A stretch of DNA of 64,000 nt, from assembly GCA_964385465.1 (NCBI GenBank), contig CAYLPJ010000008.1:62001-126000 (forward strand), written 5' to 3'. This DNA is from CAYLPJ01 sp964385465 (lineage in GTDB: Bacteria; Planctomycetota; Phycisphaerae; SM23-33). The notes below the pieces were generated by a model. The model searched no databases. It was not told the origin of the DNA and saw only the letters and a program-made list of their open reading frames with translations. Positions 1-8,669 of the stretch are shown here, piece by piece. How positions within the stretch are numbered: position 1 is the first letter of the stretch; each line of letters begins with the position of its first letter. A program made the position numbers and the translations under genes.

Positions 1-1634
1 ATGAAGTCCCAGTTCCGCCAGTGGAAGCGGTTGACCAGGGGGATGATCTTCGACGCCCGCTGCCACGCGTCGTACAGCCCCGCCGCGTCGCTCAGCCCCA
101 GCCGCCGGGCGATCACGCGCCGCCAGAACCGCCGGTCCAGCTGCGGGTCGTACGCCAGCCGCCCCCAGAGCATGGTGCGGTACCAGTGCTTGCGGAACTC
201 GAGGCGGCCGCGCTTGGCGGGGGCCACGTCGTTGTGCGTGCGTCCCCAGACGTATCCGTCGGAGCCCATGTGGAAGCCCGCGGTGACCTCGGGCGGGGGC
301 AGGTGGGCCAGGAAGGCGCGGACGTAGTCCGGATCGCCCCAGCGGAAGCAGAAGATGTCGTCGTTGCGGAGGTTCCACCAGCATGTCAGCTCGTGGTCGG
401 CGAGGTCGCCGAGAAGCCCGTCGGCGAACGGCGGGTCGGGGTGGGAGTACATGTGCGCCCGGGCGTACTTGAAGCTCAGCTCGAACGGCCCGGCGTCGTA
501 CTTGGCGCCGAAGTCGCGCCAGATCGGCCCCACCCCGCTTTGCCAGTAGCGGTGGATGAACCGCACCCGTCGGCCGGGAAGGCCCGCCGCGGCGTCGCGG
601 ACGCCCTGCCCGTACGCCCGCCAGAGGAACCGCTCCTTGGCGAACTCGCCCTTGCGGTGGCGCATCCGCTCGCCCGCCGTCGTGCCGATCCCCGCCAGCA
701 GCGGGTAGGTGCGGATCGTCTCGCGGACGCACTCGCGCAGGTACGCGATCGTCCGCGGGTTGTCCTGCTCCGGCGTGATGCCATACTTGCCCGTCGCTCC
801 GTCCGTGAAGACGTTCCACGTGATGAAGTGCACCGCGATGCCCCGCTCGTGGGCGTGGCGCATCACCCGCCGCCAGAAGGCGATCTTCTCGTCGATGGTC
901 ATGCGGCGGACGGTGCGGAGGTTCTCCGGCCGGCGGTACTTGGGGTCGCGCCATTCGCGGTGGGTGCGGCGGTCGGGGGCGATCTTCGTGACGCAGACGT
1001 CGTCGAGGGCGACGTCGGGGTAGTTGGGGCACTGGACGATGGACGGGAAGGGATGGGGGTTCCAGAGCGTCAGCGTGTTGTAGCGATGGCGGGCGAGCTC
1101 GTCGAGGACGTCCCGCCAGAAGGCGAAGTCCCACATGTGGGGGATGTTGGCCTGGGCGGCGTCGCCGGTGTCGTCGTAGCTGGGCGTGCGGGCGTCGAGG
1201 GGGATGTTGAACTTGATCCCTCGCCGGGCGATGGCCGGTATACCCCGCGGCCGCCAGCGTTTCGGCAGGCGTCGGTCGAGCGCGACGCGCTCGGCGAGGT
1301 CCAGCAGGGCGACCATGGCGGCGTTGGCGTCGGCGGCGGCGACCAGGGCGCCGGGGCGGCCCCCGGGCAGGTCGGCGACCTCGAAGCCCGTCGCTCTGCC
1401 GGCGAGGCGGATGCGGAGGATCCAGGCATCGGGGTCGGCCCGTTCGGGCCTGACGCGGCGGACGGCGACGCCTGCCTGCCGCGCCGCGGCGGTCAGCTCG
1501 GCGAGGGCGAAGGCGATCTGGTTGGCGTCGCAGTCGCAGACGACGCCGACGGTCCGGGCCTGGAGGCCCGTGGTCGCCGCCGGTGCCATGGCCGTCGCGA
1601 GGAGGGCGGTGAGCAGCGCAGTTCTTGTTCTCAT
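1..1634 (-). CDS. Exported glycoside-hydrolase-like protein, 5' part (runs off left edge)
   Basis: Reading the minus strand from an ATG at 1634 gives an open frame of 544 codons to the window edge, so the gene is cut at its 3' end. GGAGG lies 9 nt upstream of the ATG. The N-terminus (MRTRTALLTALLATAMAPAA) looks like a signal peptide. Next comes an alpha/beta region of about 100 residues of the kind placed before the catalytic barrel in GH20- and GH67-type enzymes. A barrel-like region rich in Trp, His and Asp follows, starting around YNTLTLWNPHPFPSIVQ, with later GTTAGER and CWWNLRNDDIF segments. The likely role is hydrolysis of a polysaccharide or glycoside outside the cytoplasm. The family is an inference; it could be a GH20/GH67/GH115-like planctomycete enzyme, and the catalytic residues cannot be assigned with certainty. 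Overlapping frames on the plus strand are shadows. Confidence 0.7.
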   Translation of the reverse strand, partial: MRTRTALLTALLATAMAPAATTGLQARTVGVVCDCDANQIAFALAELTAAARQAGVAVRRVRPERADPDAWILRIRLAGRATGFEVADLPGGRPGALVAAADANAAMVALLDLAERVALDRRLPKRWRPRGIPAIARRGIKFNIPLDARTPSYDDTGDAAQANIPHMWDFAFWRDVLDELARHRYNTLTLWNPHPFPSIVQCPNYPDVALDDVCVTKIAPDRRTHREWRDPKYRRPENLRTVRRMTIDEKIAFWRRVMRHAHERGIAVHFITWNVFTDGATGKYGITPEQDNPRTIAYLRECVRETIRTYPLLAGIGTTAGERMRHRKGEFAKERFLWRAYGQGVRDAAAGLPGRRVRFIHRYWQSGVGPIWRDFGAKYDAGPFELSFKYARAHMYSHPDPPFADGLLGDLADHELTCWWNLRNDDIFCFRWGDPDYVRAFLAHLPPPEVTAGFHMGSDGYVWGRTHNDVAPAKRGRLEFRKHWYRTMLWGRLAYDPQLDRRFWRRVIARRLGLSDAAGLYDAWQRASKIIPLVNRFHWRNWDF

Positions 1635-1757
1635 GGCCGGTTGCCTCCATCGGCTTCGGTGTCGGCGGCGGGGTCTGTCGCGGCGATTATGCCACGAGCC
1701 GAAAGAAACTGCCCGCTTTCTCCGATTTAGGCTTGCGATAGGCGGGGCGGGTGTGTG

Positions 1758-1763
1758 TATACT
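1758..1763 (+). promoter_or_regulatory. Candidate extended -10 promoter for the hox operon
   Basis: TATACT preceded by TGTG forms an extended -10 element. The best -35 candidate is TTGCGA about 19 nt upstream, which is wide. Transcription would start near 1770, giving a leader of about 200 nt before hoxEF. The stretch 1635-1973 otherwise holds only a short AT-rich segment and a hairpin. Confidence 0.35.
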
Positions 1764-1788
1764 GAATAGTGAAAAAAATCACAGCAAG

Positions 1789-1815
1789 CTCTGCCCGCAT
1801 CCAGGCCGGGCAGAG
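1789..1815 (+). promoter_or_regulatory. Perfect 9-bp stem-loop in the hox leader
   Basis: CTCTGCCCG (1789-1797) is perfectly complementary to CGGGCAGAG (1807-1815), with a 9-nt loop. It lies about 25 nt after the candidate -10 box and about 160 nt before hoxEF. There is no T-run after it, so it is not a standard terminator. It could be an operator, an mRNA-stabilising hairpin or part of an attenuator. Confidence 0.4.
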
Positions 1816-1973
1816 TTGACGTGCCCGCCGCCCACCCCGGACGCATCCCCGCAGGCCCCTCAGACGCAAGGCCAACCGGGGCGGTGTTGACGGGTCGGTC
1901 CGGCCGGCCCCGGACGTGACGGGGCTCGGCCGGCGGCTTTACAGGGACCCCCAGCGAGGTCGAGGTAACGCAC

Positions 1974-3800
1974 ATGAGCGAGAATCTCCAGCAGGCCGTC
2001 GAGGACATCTGCCGGGACTGCGGCAACGATCGCAGTCGGATGATGGACATCGTCCGGGCGGTTCAGGCCCGCTTTGGCTGTGTCGGCGGCGAGGCGCTCG
2101 ACGCGATCGCCCGGGCCCTCGGCGTTCACCGCGTCGAGGTCGAGAGCGTCGTTTCCTTTTACGCCTTCCTCTCCGAGCGGCCCAAGGGCAAGGTCGTCAT
2201 CCGCGTCAGCAACTGCGTCCCCTGCCTCATGAACGGCGCCGACCGCGTGATGGCGGGCTTCACCGAGGCGCTGGGCATCCAGCCGGGTGAGACCACCGCC
2301 GACGGGAAGATCTCCCTGGAGTGGACCGCCTGCATCGGCATGTGCGATCAGTCCCCCGCGGCGCTGATCAACGACGAGGTGTTCACCTACATCTCCGGCG
2401 ACCGCGCCAAGTCGATCGTCTCGGAACTCCAGGCCCAGGACACCCCGGACCCCTCGAAGCTCGTCCACAAGCTCGGCGACGGCAACAACGAGTCCGACCT
2501 CGTCCGCTCGATGGTCCACAACAACGTCCGCAAGGACGGCCCCGTGGTCTTCGGGCCCTACACGGCCGGGCAGGCGCTCCAGAAGGCCCTGTCGATGACC
2601 CCCCAGGAGGTGATCCGGGAGGTCAAGACGGCGCGGCTTCGCGGCCGGGGCGGCGCGGGCTTCCCGACGGGCATGAAGTGGGACTTCACCCGCCAGGCCC
2701 CCGGGGACGACAAGGTCGTGATCTGCAACGCCGACGAGGGCGAGCCGGGCACGTTCAAGGACCGGGTGATCCTCACCGAGCGGGCGGACCTGCTGTTCGA
2801 GGGCATGACCATCGGCGGCTACGCCGTGGGGGCCTCGACGGGCATCCTGTACCTTCGGGCCGAATACGCCTACCTCCGCGAGCTGCTGGAGGACATCCTG
2901 ACCCGCCGCCGCGAGGCCGGGCTGCTGGGCAAGGGCGTCTGCGGCAAGGACGGCTTCGACTTCGACATCCGCATCCAGATGGGTGCCGGCGCGTACATCT
3001 GCGGGGAGGAGACGGCCCTGATCAGCTCCTGCGAGGGGCTGCGGGGCGATCCGAAGAACCGCCCGCCGTTCCCGGCCCAGAAGGGCTTCCAGGGGCGCCC
3101 GACGACGGTGAACAACGTCGAGACGTTCTGCTGCGTCACGCGGATCATCGAGCACGGCTCGGGCTGGTTCGCCGAGATCGGCTCGCAGGGCAGCCCGGGC
3201 ACGAAGCTGCTCAGCGTCTCCGGCGACGTCGCCAAGCCCGGCGTCTACGCCCTGCCCTTCGGCATCAAGCTCAGCGAGCTGCTGGAGCAGACCGGCGCCG
3301 AAGACCCCGTCGCCGTCCAGATCGGCGGGCCCAGCGGGCAGATGGTCGGCCGCAACGACTTCGCCCGCACCATCTGCTACGACGACCTGGCCACCGGCGG
3401 GTCGGTGATCGTCTTCGGCGGGAAGCGCGACCTGTTGACCGTGGCCTCGGAGTTCATGGAGTTCTTCATCGAGGAGAGCTGCGGCTACTGCACGCCCTGC
3501 CGCGTGGGCAACGTGCTGCTGAAGGAGCGGCTGGACCGCATCATCGGCGGCAAGGGCACGCCGGAGGACCTGGCCTACCTCCAGGACCTCGGCGAGACGG
3601 TCAAGGCCGCCAGCCGCTGCGGGCTCGGCCAGACCAGCCCCAATCCGATTCTCTCGACCCTCAGCAACTTCCGCGATCTCTACGAGGCAAAGGTCGCCCC
3701 GGCCCCCGACGGGCTGAGGCCGTCGTTCGACCTGGCCGCCTCGGTCGGCGATGCCGAGGCCATCGCCGGACGCAACTCCGTGCATGTTGAGCACGCTTAG
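1974..3800 (+). CDS. hoxF: NAD-reducing hydrogenase diaphorase subunit, HoxE-HoxF fusion
   Basis: This 608-residue protein joins a NuoE/HoxE-like domain (about 1-150) to a NuoF/HoxF-like domain (about 165-590). It passes electrons between NAD+ and the hydrogenase. The HoxF part has the FMN/NAD motif RGRGGAGFPTG near residue 223, the CNADEGEPGTFKDR segment, an ICGEETAL segment, and 4Fe-4S ligands C503, C506, C509 (ESCGYCTPCRVGN) and C549. The HoxE part has C81-V-P-C84 and C120-I-G-M-C124; the usual first pair in NuoE is Cx4C, so this spacing is altered. GAGG lies 8 nt before the ATG. It is the first gene of a hox operon, with hoxU starting 15 nt after its stop. Similar fusions are known, for example Ralstonia HoxF. 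Confidence 0.93.
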   Translation: MSENLQQAVEDICRDCGNDRSRMMDIVRAVQARFGCVGGEALDAIARALGVHRVEVESVVSFYAFLSERPKGKVVIRVSNCVPCLMNGADRVMAGFTEALGIQPGETTADGKISLEWTACIGMCDQSPAALINDEVFTYISGDRAKSIVSELQAQDTPDPSKLVHKLGDGNNESDLVRSMVHNNVRKDGPVVFGPYTAGQALQKALSMTPQEVIREVKTARLRGRGGAGFPTGMKWDFTRQAPGDDKVVICNADEGEPGTFKDRVILTERADLLFEGMTIGGYAVGASTGILYLRAEYAYLRELLEDILTRRREAGLLGKGVCGKDGFDFDIRIQMGAGAYICGEETALISSCEGLRGDPKNRPPFPAQKGFQGRPTTVNNVETFCCVTRIIEHGSGWFAEIGSQGSPGTKLLSVSGDVAKPGVYALPFGIKLSELLEQTGAEDPVAVQIGGPSGQMVGRNDFARTICYDDLATGGSVIVFGGKRDLLTVASEFMEFFIEESCGYCTPCRVGNVLLKERLDRIIGGKGTPEDLAYLQDLGETVKAASRCGLGQTSPNPILSTLSNFRDLYEAKVAPAPDGLRPSFDLAASVGDAEAIAGRNSVHVEHA

Positions 3801-3815
3801 AATGGGAACCAACTG

Positions 3816-4541
3816 ATGAGCGACAAGATTACGATTACCATAGACGGCGTCGAAATCCAGGGCGCCCCCGGGCAGACGATCCTGGAGGCCGCCGACGCCG
3901 CGGGCATCTACATCCCCCGGCTCTGCGCCAAGGACGAGCTGTGCGCGTTCGGTTCCTGCCGGGTGTGCACGGTGATCGCCAACGGCCGGCCCCAGGCGGC
4001 ATGCACCCAGCCGATCGCCGAGGGGATGATCGTCGAGAACGACACCGAGCAGCTCCGGAACATCCGGTCGAGCATCATCGAGATGCTCTTCGTGGAAGGC
4101 AATCACTACTGCATGTTCTGCGAGAAGAGCGGCAACTGCGAGCTGCAGGCGCTGGGCTACCGGTTCGGCATGACGACGCCGCGGTACCCGTACATGTTCC
4201 CCGAGCGGGCGGTGGACGCCTCGCACCCGGACATCTGGATCGACCACAACCGCTGCGTGCTCTGCGGGCGCTGCGTCCGCGCCAGCCGCGACCTCGACGG
4301 CAAGCACGTCTTCGAGTTCGTCGGGCGCGGGCCCGACCGCCGGATCGCCGTCAACGCCGAGGCCCGCCTGGCCGACACGAAGCTGGACATCGCCGACAAG
4401 GCCTGCGACGTCTGCCCCGTTGGCGCGATCCTCAAGAAGCGCGTCGGTTACGCGGTGCCCATCGGCCAGCGCAAGTACGACCACGAGCCCATCGGTTCCG
4501 ACATCGAGGCCCGCCGCGCCGCGGCCAGTCAGAGCGAGTGA
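3816..4541 (+). CDS. hoxU: NAD-reducing hydrogenase diaphorase small subunit HoxU
   Basis: A 241-residue iron-sulfur protein related to the N-terminal part of NuoG. It carries electrons between HoxF and HoxY. An N-terminal 2Fe-2S ferredoxin fold holds cysteines in CAKDELCAFGSCRVC and a further Cys about 12 residues on. A His/Cys cluster segment (HYCMFCEKSGNC) follows. A C-terminal 4Fe-4S ligand set is seen in CVLCGRCVRASRDLD and CDVCPVG. The length matches the HoxU family. It lies between hoxEF and hoxY with very short spacing, so it is surely co-transcribed. The C-terminus is hydrophilic and charged. Confidence 0.93.
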   Translation: MSDKITITIDGVEIQGAPGQTILEAADAAGIYIPRLCAKDELCAFGSCRVCTVIANGRPQAACTQPIAEGMIVENDTEQLRNIRSSIIEMLFVEGNHYCMFCEKSGNCELQALGYRFGMTTPRYPYMFPERAVDASHPDIWIDHNRCVLCGRCVRASRDLDGKHVFEFVGRGPDRRIAVNAEARLADTKLDIADKACDVCPVGAILKKRVGYAVPIGQRKYDHEPIGSDIEARRAAASQSE

Positions 4542-4555
4542 GAGGACACGCCACC

Positions 4556-5101
4556 ATGGCCAAACCCAAAGTAGCGACAGCGTCCCTGGCCGGCTGCTTC
4601 GGCTGCCACATGTCCATCCTGGACATCGACGACCGCATCCTGGAGCTCATCGAACTGGTGGACTTCGACAAGTCCCCCATCGACGACATCAAGGAGTTCA
4701 CCGGGCAGTGCGCCGTCGGGCTCATCGAGGGCGGCTGCGCCAACGAGGAGAACGTCCGCGTCCTCCAGGACTTCCGCAGGCACTGCGACGTGCTGGTCTC
4801 CGTCGGCGACTGCGCCACCATGGGCGGCATCCCCGCCCTGCGCAACACCATCCCGCTGAAGGAATGCATCGACGAGGCCTACCTCAACGGGCCCACCGTA
4901 TACAACCCCGAGGGCAAGATCCCCAGCGACGTGGAGGTACCCCTCTGCCTCGACAAGGTCTACCCCTGCCACGAGGTCGTCAAGATCGACTACCACCTGC
5001 CCGGCTGCCCGCCCCCGGCAGACAGCATCTGGCAGGCGCTGGTGGCGCTGCTGAACGACAAGCCGATGGACCTTCCCTACGAGCTGATCAAGTACGACTG
5101 A
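4556..5101 (+). CDS. hoxY: [NiFe] hydrogenase small subunit HoxY
   Basis: The 181-residue small subunit pairs with HoxH and holds the proximal 4Fe-4S cluster. Ligand cysteines are visible in AGCFGCHMSILD, IEGGCANEEN, SVGDCATMGG and HLPGCPPPAD. The start is placed at 4556 (MAKPKVATASLAGC); the same frame is open far upstream inside hoxU, but that part is unrelated to the family. The gene follows hoxU by 14 nt. It has no Tat signal, as expected for a cytoplasmic group 3 enzyme. The 112 nt between hoxY and hoxH hold no gene. Confidence 0.93.
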   Translation: MAKPKVATASLAGCFGCHMSILDIDDRILELIELVDFDKSPIDDIKEFTGQCAVGLIEGGCANEENVRVLQDFRRHCDVLVSVGDCATMGGIPALRNTIPLKECIDEAYLNGPTVYNPEGKIPSDVEVPLCLDKVYPCHEVVKIDYHLPGCPPPADSIWQALVALLNDKPMDLPYELIKYD

Positions 5102-5213
5102 GAACCACGACCTCGCACCCGCCGCGGCGGCCGGCAACGCCGGCGGCGAGCGGGGCGACGTCCTCAAGGCCGACCGGGCCGGCCAGGGCCCGGCGCCAGC
5201 GGAGCGAGAACCC

Positions 5214-6668
5214 ATGGTAGAAGCCACCGACAAGCTCAAGAGAATCGCCATCGAGCCGGTTACCCGCGTGGAGGGCCACGGCAAGGTCTCCCTGCTGCTC
5301 GATGACAACAACGAGGTCAAGCAGGCCCGGTTCCACATCGTGGAGTTCCGAGGCTTCGAGCGGTTCGTCCAGGGCCGGCCCTTCTGGGAGGTGCCCGTAC
5401 TGGTCCAGAGGCTGTGCGGGATCTGCCCGGTCAGCCACCACCTCGCCGCCGCCAAGGCCATGGACCGCATCGTCGGCGGCGAGAACCTCACCCCCACCGC
5501 CGAGAAGATGCGCCGCCTTATGCACTGCGGGCAGACCTTCCAGAGCCACGCCCTCCACTTCTTCCACCTCTGCTCGCCGGACCTGCTGTTCGGCTTCGAC
5601 GCCGACCCGGCCATCCGCAACGTCATCGGCGTGGCCAAGGATGAGCGGTACAAGCACCTCGCCGTCCAGGGCGTGATGATGCGCAAGTACGGCCAGGAGG
5701 TCATCAAGGCCACGGCCGGCAAGAAGATCCACGGCACCGGCGCGATTCCGGGCGGGATCAACAAGAACCTCAGCATCGCCGAGCGGGACGGGTTCCTCAA
5801 GGACTTCGACCAGATGCTCCAGTGGTCGCGGGACACCGTCAAGCTCGCCAGGGACTACACCGTCGAGCACCTCGACGAGGTCAAGGACTTCGGCTCGTTC
5901 CCGTCGAACCACCTCTCGCTGATCCGCGAGGACGGGGCGATGGACCTGTACCACGGCAACCTGCGGGCGATCGACGCCGAGGGCAACACGATCTTCGACC
6001 AGGTCGACTACCAGGACTATCTCCAGTACATCCGCGAGGAGGTCAAGGACTGGTCCTACATGAAGTTCCCGTTCATCCAGTCGCTCGGCCCCGAGGACGG
6101 CTGGTACCGGGTCGGGCCCCTGGCGCGGGTCAACACGGCGGACTTCATCGACACGCCCGACGCCGAGGCCGCACGCAAGGAGTTCGCCGCCGTCACCGAC
6201 GGCAAGCCGAACAACATCACCATGGCCTACCATTGGGCGCGGATGATCGAGCTGCTCCACGCGATCGAGAAGATCGGCGAGCTGCTTCACGACAGCGACC
6301 TCCAGGGCGAGGACCTCGTCGTCACCGGCGAGCGCCGCGAAGAGGCCGTCGGGCTCATCGAGGCCCCGCGAGGCACCCTGTTCCATCACTACAAGGTCAA
6401 CGAGAACGACCAGGTGACCATGGCGAACCTGATCGTCTCCACCACCCACAACAACGAGCCGATGAACCGGGCGGTGCGGGGCGTCGCGGCCGACCACCTC
6501 TCCGGCAAGCCCGAGATCACCGAGGGCCTGCTGAATCACGTGGAGGTGGCGATCCGCGCGTACGACCCGTGCCTGTCCTGCGCGACGCACGCGCTGGGCA
6601 AGATGCCGCTGGTCGTCGAGCTGTACGACAGCGACGGCGAGCTGATCGACGCGAAGGCCAAGGAATGA
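5214..6668 (+). CDS. hoxH: [NiFe] hydrogenase large subunit HoxH
   Basis: This 484-residue catalytic subunit carries the NiFe site that splits or makes H2. The N-terminal nickel motif is RLCGICPVSHH and the C-terminal one is DPCLSCATHALG. The conserved RVEGHGK segment lies near residue 18. About 25 residues follow the last motif's His (ending DAKAKE), the expected tail that the HoxW protease removes after nickel insertion. Length is typical of the family. The stop overlaps the hoxW start (ATGA). Motifs and the partner diaphorase point to a bidirectional NAD(P)-linked group 3d-type enzyme. Nickel-insertion hyp genes are not in the window. Confidence 0.95.
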   Translation: MVEATDKLKRIAIEPVTRVEGHGKVSLLLDDNNEVKQARFHIVEFRGFERFVQGRPFWEVPVLVQRLCGICPVSHHLAAAKAMDRIVGGENLTPTAEKMRRLMHCGQTFQSHALHFFHLCSPDLLFGFDADPAIRNVIGVAKDERYKHLAVQGVMMRKYGQEVIKATAGKKIHGTGAIPGGINKNLSIAERDGFLKDFDQMLQWSRDTVKLARDYTVEHLDEVKDFGSFPSNHLSLIREDGAMDLYHGNLRAIDAEGNTIFDQVDYQDYLQYIREEVKDWSYMKFPFIQSLGPEDGWYRVGPLARVNTADFIDTPDAEAARKEFAAVTDGKPNNITMAYHWARMIELLHAIEKIGELLHDSDLQGEDLVVTGERREEAVGLIEAPRGTLFHHYKVNENDQVTMANLIVSTTHNNEPMNRAVRGVAADHLSGKPEITEGLLNHVEVAIRAYDPCLSCATHALGKMPLVVELYDSDGELIDAKAKE

Positions 6669-7198
6669 CCGAACGCCGCGGCGAGGTGCTGGTCCTGGGC
6701 TTTGGGAACCCCGCGCGGGGTGACGACGCCCTCGGCCCGGCCGTCGCCGCCGCGATCGAGCGGGCAGGCCTGCCCGGTGTGACCGTCGATGCCGACTACC
6801 AGTTGACCGTCGAGGACGCCGAGGCCGTCGCCGCACACGACGTCGTCGTCTTCGTCGATGCCGCCTGCGTCGGGCCCGAGCCGTTCGCCTTCGAACGCCT
6901 CGAGCCCAAAGAGGAGCTGGGCTTCTCCAGCCACGGCTGCGAGCCCCCGGCCGTGCTGGCGCTGGCCCGGGGCCTCTTCGACGCCGGCACCGCCGCGTAC
7001 GTCCTCGGCATCCGCGGCTGGTCGTTCGAGCCGTTCGTCGAGGAGATGACCGACCGGGCGAAGGCGAACCTTGCCGCCGCCACGGACTTCCTGTTGGATG
7101 TACTGAAAGACCGCTCTTTCGAGCAAGCCGCCCGGCGGGCCCGCCCGGCCGACGCCGCGGACAGCGAGGAACCGACATGCAAGACGGAAAGCACGTGA
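6665..7198 (+). CDS. hoxW: Hydrogenase maturation protease HoxW
   Basis: A 177-residue HycI/HoxW-type endopeptidase that trims the C-terminal tail of HoxH. The N-terminal GFGNPARGDDALGP segment is the family signature, with the first metal-binding Asp/Glu region. FVDAA follows in the middle, and SSHGCEPPAVLALA carries the conserved His. The start at 6665 overlaps the hoxH stop by 4 nt, indicating translational coupling. The frame is open upstream inside hoxH, but that part is a shadow. The C-terminal 20-25 residues (from about QAARRARP) look like a non-conserved tail, and the final 22 nt overlap the next gene. Confidence 0.9.
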   Translation: MTERRGEVLVLGFGNPARGDDALGPAVAAAIERAGLPGVTVDADYQLTVEDAEAVAAHDVVVFVDAACVGPEPFAFERLEPKEELGFSSHGCEPPAVLALARGLFDAGTAAYVLGIRGWSFEPFVEEMTDRAKANLAAATDFLLDVLKDRSFEQAARRARPADAADSEEPTCKTEST

Positions 7199-7551
7199 TC
7201 CTGTACGTTGACGACGACCAGGACGTCCTCGACGGCATCCGCCTGGTGCTGGAGAACAACGACTACGTCATGGTCGAGGCCCATACCGCCGAGGAAGGCC
7301 TGCGCAAGTACAAGGAGACCGGCCCCGACCTGGTCATCGTCGACCTGATGATGGAAGAGGTCGATGCCGGCGTCCAGCTCGCACGAAACCTCAAGGCCGA
7401 GGGAAACACCGCGCCGGTCTTCATGCTCTCTTCCGTCGGCGACGGCATGAACGAGAACATCTCCGCCAGCGAGCTCGGCCTCGCCGGCGTCCTCCAGAAG
7501 CCCATCGACCACAACGTCCTCCTGACGCTGCTGAAGGGCAAGCTGTCGTAG
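7177..7551 (+). CDS. Single-domain response regulator (CheY-like)
   Basis: The 124 residues form just a receiver domain. The acidic pocket is YVDDDQD, the phosphorylatable Asp is in IVDLMMEE (near residue 50), the Ser/Thr switch position is in MLSSVGDG and the conserved Lys is in VLQKPIDH. There is no output domain, so it acts by protein contact or as a phosphate relay. It overlaps hoxW by 22 nt and has its own GAGG upstream of the ATG, so it is the last gene of the hox operon. No histidine kinase is seen nearby. A role in redox or hydrogen signalling is an inference from position. Confidence 0.88.
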   Translation: MQDGKHVILYVDDDQDVLDGIRLVLENNDYVMVEAHTAEEGLRKYKETGPDLVIVDLMMEEVDAGVQLARNLKAEGNTAPVFMLSSVGDGMNENISASELGLAGVLQKPIDHNVLLTLLKGKLS

Positions 7552-7894
7552 GCCCCGCCCGCGAGGCCCCCGTCAGCAGGCGATAGTCATCAACCCGAAG
7601 CACCGTATCCCCCTGCGCTGACGCGCACCAACGCGGACTGCGCTCACCGGACCCGCGCGGACGCTGCGGCCCGCCGCGATGTCCCAACACATCTCCTCCC
7701 GCGGTCCCATTCTCCGCCGAGGATCCCCCGGGCCGGCGGTTCCGGCCTTGGGGTCGCACGGCAATCCCCGCTCCCCGCCGACTCCGATTTGCCCCGGCGA
7801 ATCTGAATCGTAGCTTCCAAGTGACAGGCGGCCGACCGCAGAGGCGTCGGGCGCCCCGGACAATCCGTCACCAGGAACCTCAGGAGGGCCTGAC
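7552..7894 (+). other. Intergenic stretch, no gene seen
   Basis: These 343 nt between the response regulator and the PEP-CTERM gene contain no convincing gene, consensus promoter or intrinsic terminator. The last bases hold AGGAGG, the ribosome binding site of the next gene. Confidence 0.5.
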
Positions 7895-8617
7895 ATGGAC
7901 CGCAGCAACCGCAACGTCTTTCGCATCGGGGGATTCCTCGCCTCGGCCGCACTGATCGCACTGCTGGCCGCACCCGCCGCCGCCGCACCGGTCACCGGCG
8001 TCTTCGACAGCATCTTCGGCGACGTCCTCGAAGGCCGCTGGTCCGAGAGCTACGTCAACGGCCTGCCCGGGCAGGCGGGCAACACCCTTACCGCCCACAG
8101 TTGGGACGGCTCGAGGGCGGCCGGGCAGTGGACCATCGACGGGCTCGTATCCTTCGCGCCCACCTACGGGGGCACCACCCCGGTGGGTGCGGAACTGTAC
8201 GTCACCGAGTACGACACATCCGCGGCGACGATGACGCTCGCCTCCGCCGGCCCGTGGTGGGACCCCGCCGACTCGGCGGGCATGTCCGCCTACGCCGTGG
8301 ACCTCACCAGCTACCGCCACGACACGTACGTCAGCGAAGACGGCAGCGTGGACACGCAGGTGACGCTGACCGGGCAGTTCGCCGACTTCCCCGATCACCG
8401 CATCGAGTGGCTGCTGGCCTGGGCCGTCCAGGACGGCACCGGGGCGGTCCCCGGCGGCGGCGAGTACCCCGACTACGAGCCCCCCTGCGCCACGGCCGGC
8501 CATTACGGGCGCGTCCAGGAGATCCAGCTCGAGGTCGTCCCCGAGCCGGCCTCGCTGGGCCTGCTGCTGCTCGGCGGCGCCGCCGTCCTGCTCCGCCGCC
8601 GGCAGCGGACGGCGTGA
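7895..8617 (+). CDS. PEP-CTERM sorting domain protein
   Basis: A 240-residue exported protein of unknown function. A signal peptide with a hydrophobic core (ASAALIALLAAPAAAA) spans about residues 15-32. The mature part is beta-rich and acidic with many Trp and Tyr. The C-terminus is a PEP-CTERM tripartite signal: VPEPASLG, a hydrophobic stretch (LLLLGGAAVLL) and an Arg-rich tail (RRRQRTA). Such signals are processed by exosortases; none is in the window. A strong AGGAGG precedes the ATG. The protein resembles no enzyme I recognise and may be a surface or matrix component. Confidence 0.85.
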   Translation: MDRSNRNVFRIGGFLASAALIALLAAPAAAAPVTGVFDSIFGDVLEGRWSESYVNGLPGQAGNTLTAHSWDGSRAAGQWTIDGLVSFAPTYGGTTPVGAELYVTEYDTSAATMTLASAGPWWDPADSAGMSAYAVDLTSYRHDTYVSEDGSVDTQVTLTGQFADFPDHRIEWLLAWAVQDGTGAVPGGGEYPDYEPPCATAGHYGRVQEIQLEVVPEPASLGLLLLGGAAVLLRRRQRTA

Positions 8618-8669
8618 CCCGCCGGCTGGCGACCCGAGGCGGCGTCGACTATGCTGGTCCGGCGCCGCC

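Noticed and set aside
21..1730. 569-codon plus-strand frame at the left edge
   Set aside because: The opposite strand reads a coherent exported enzyme with a good ribosome site; this frame is Val/Ala/Asp-rich without a motif.
1860..4484. 874-codon minus-strand frame
   Set aside because: Shadow of hoxEF and hoxU, which carry clear motifs on the plus strand.
5088..7259. 723-codon minus-strand frame
   Set aside because: Shadow of hoxH and hoxW.
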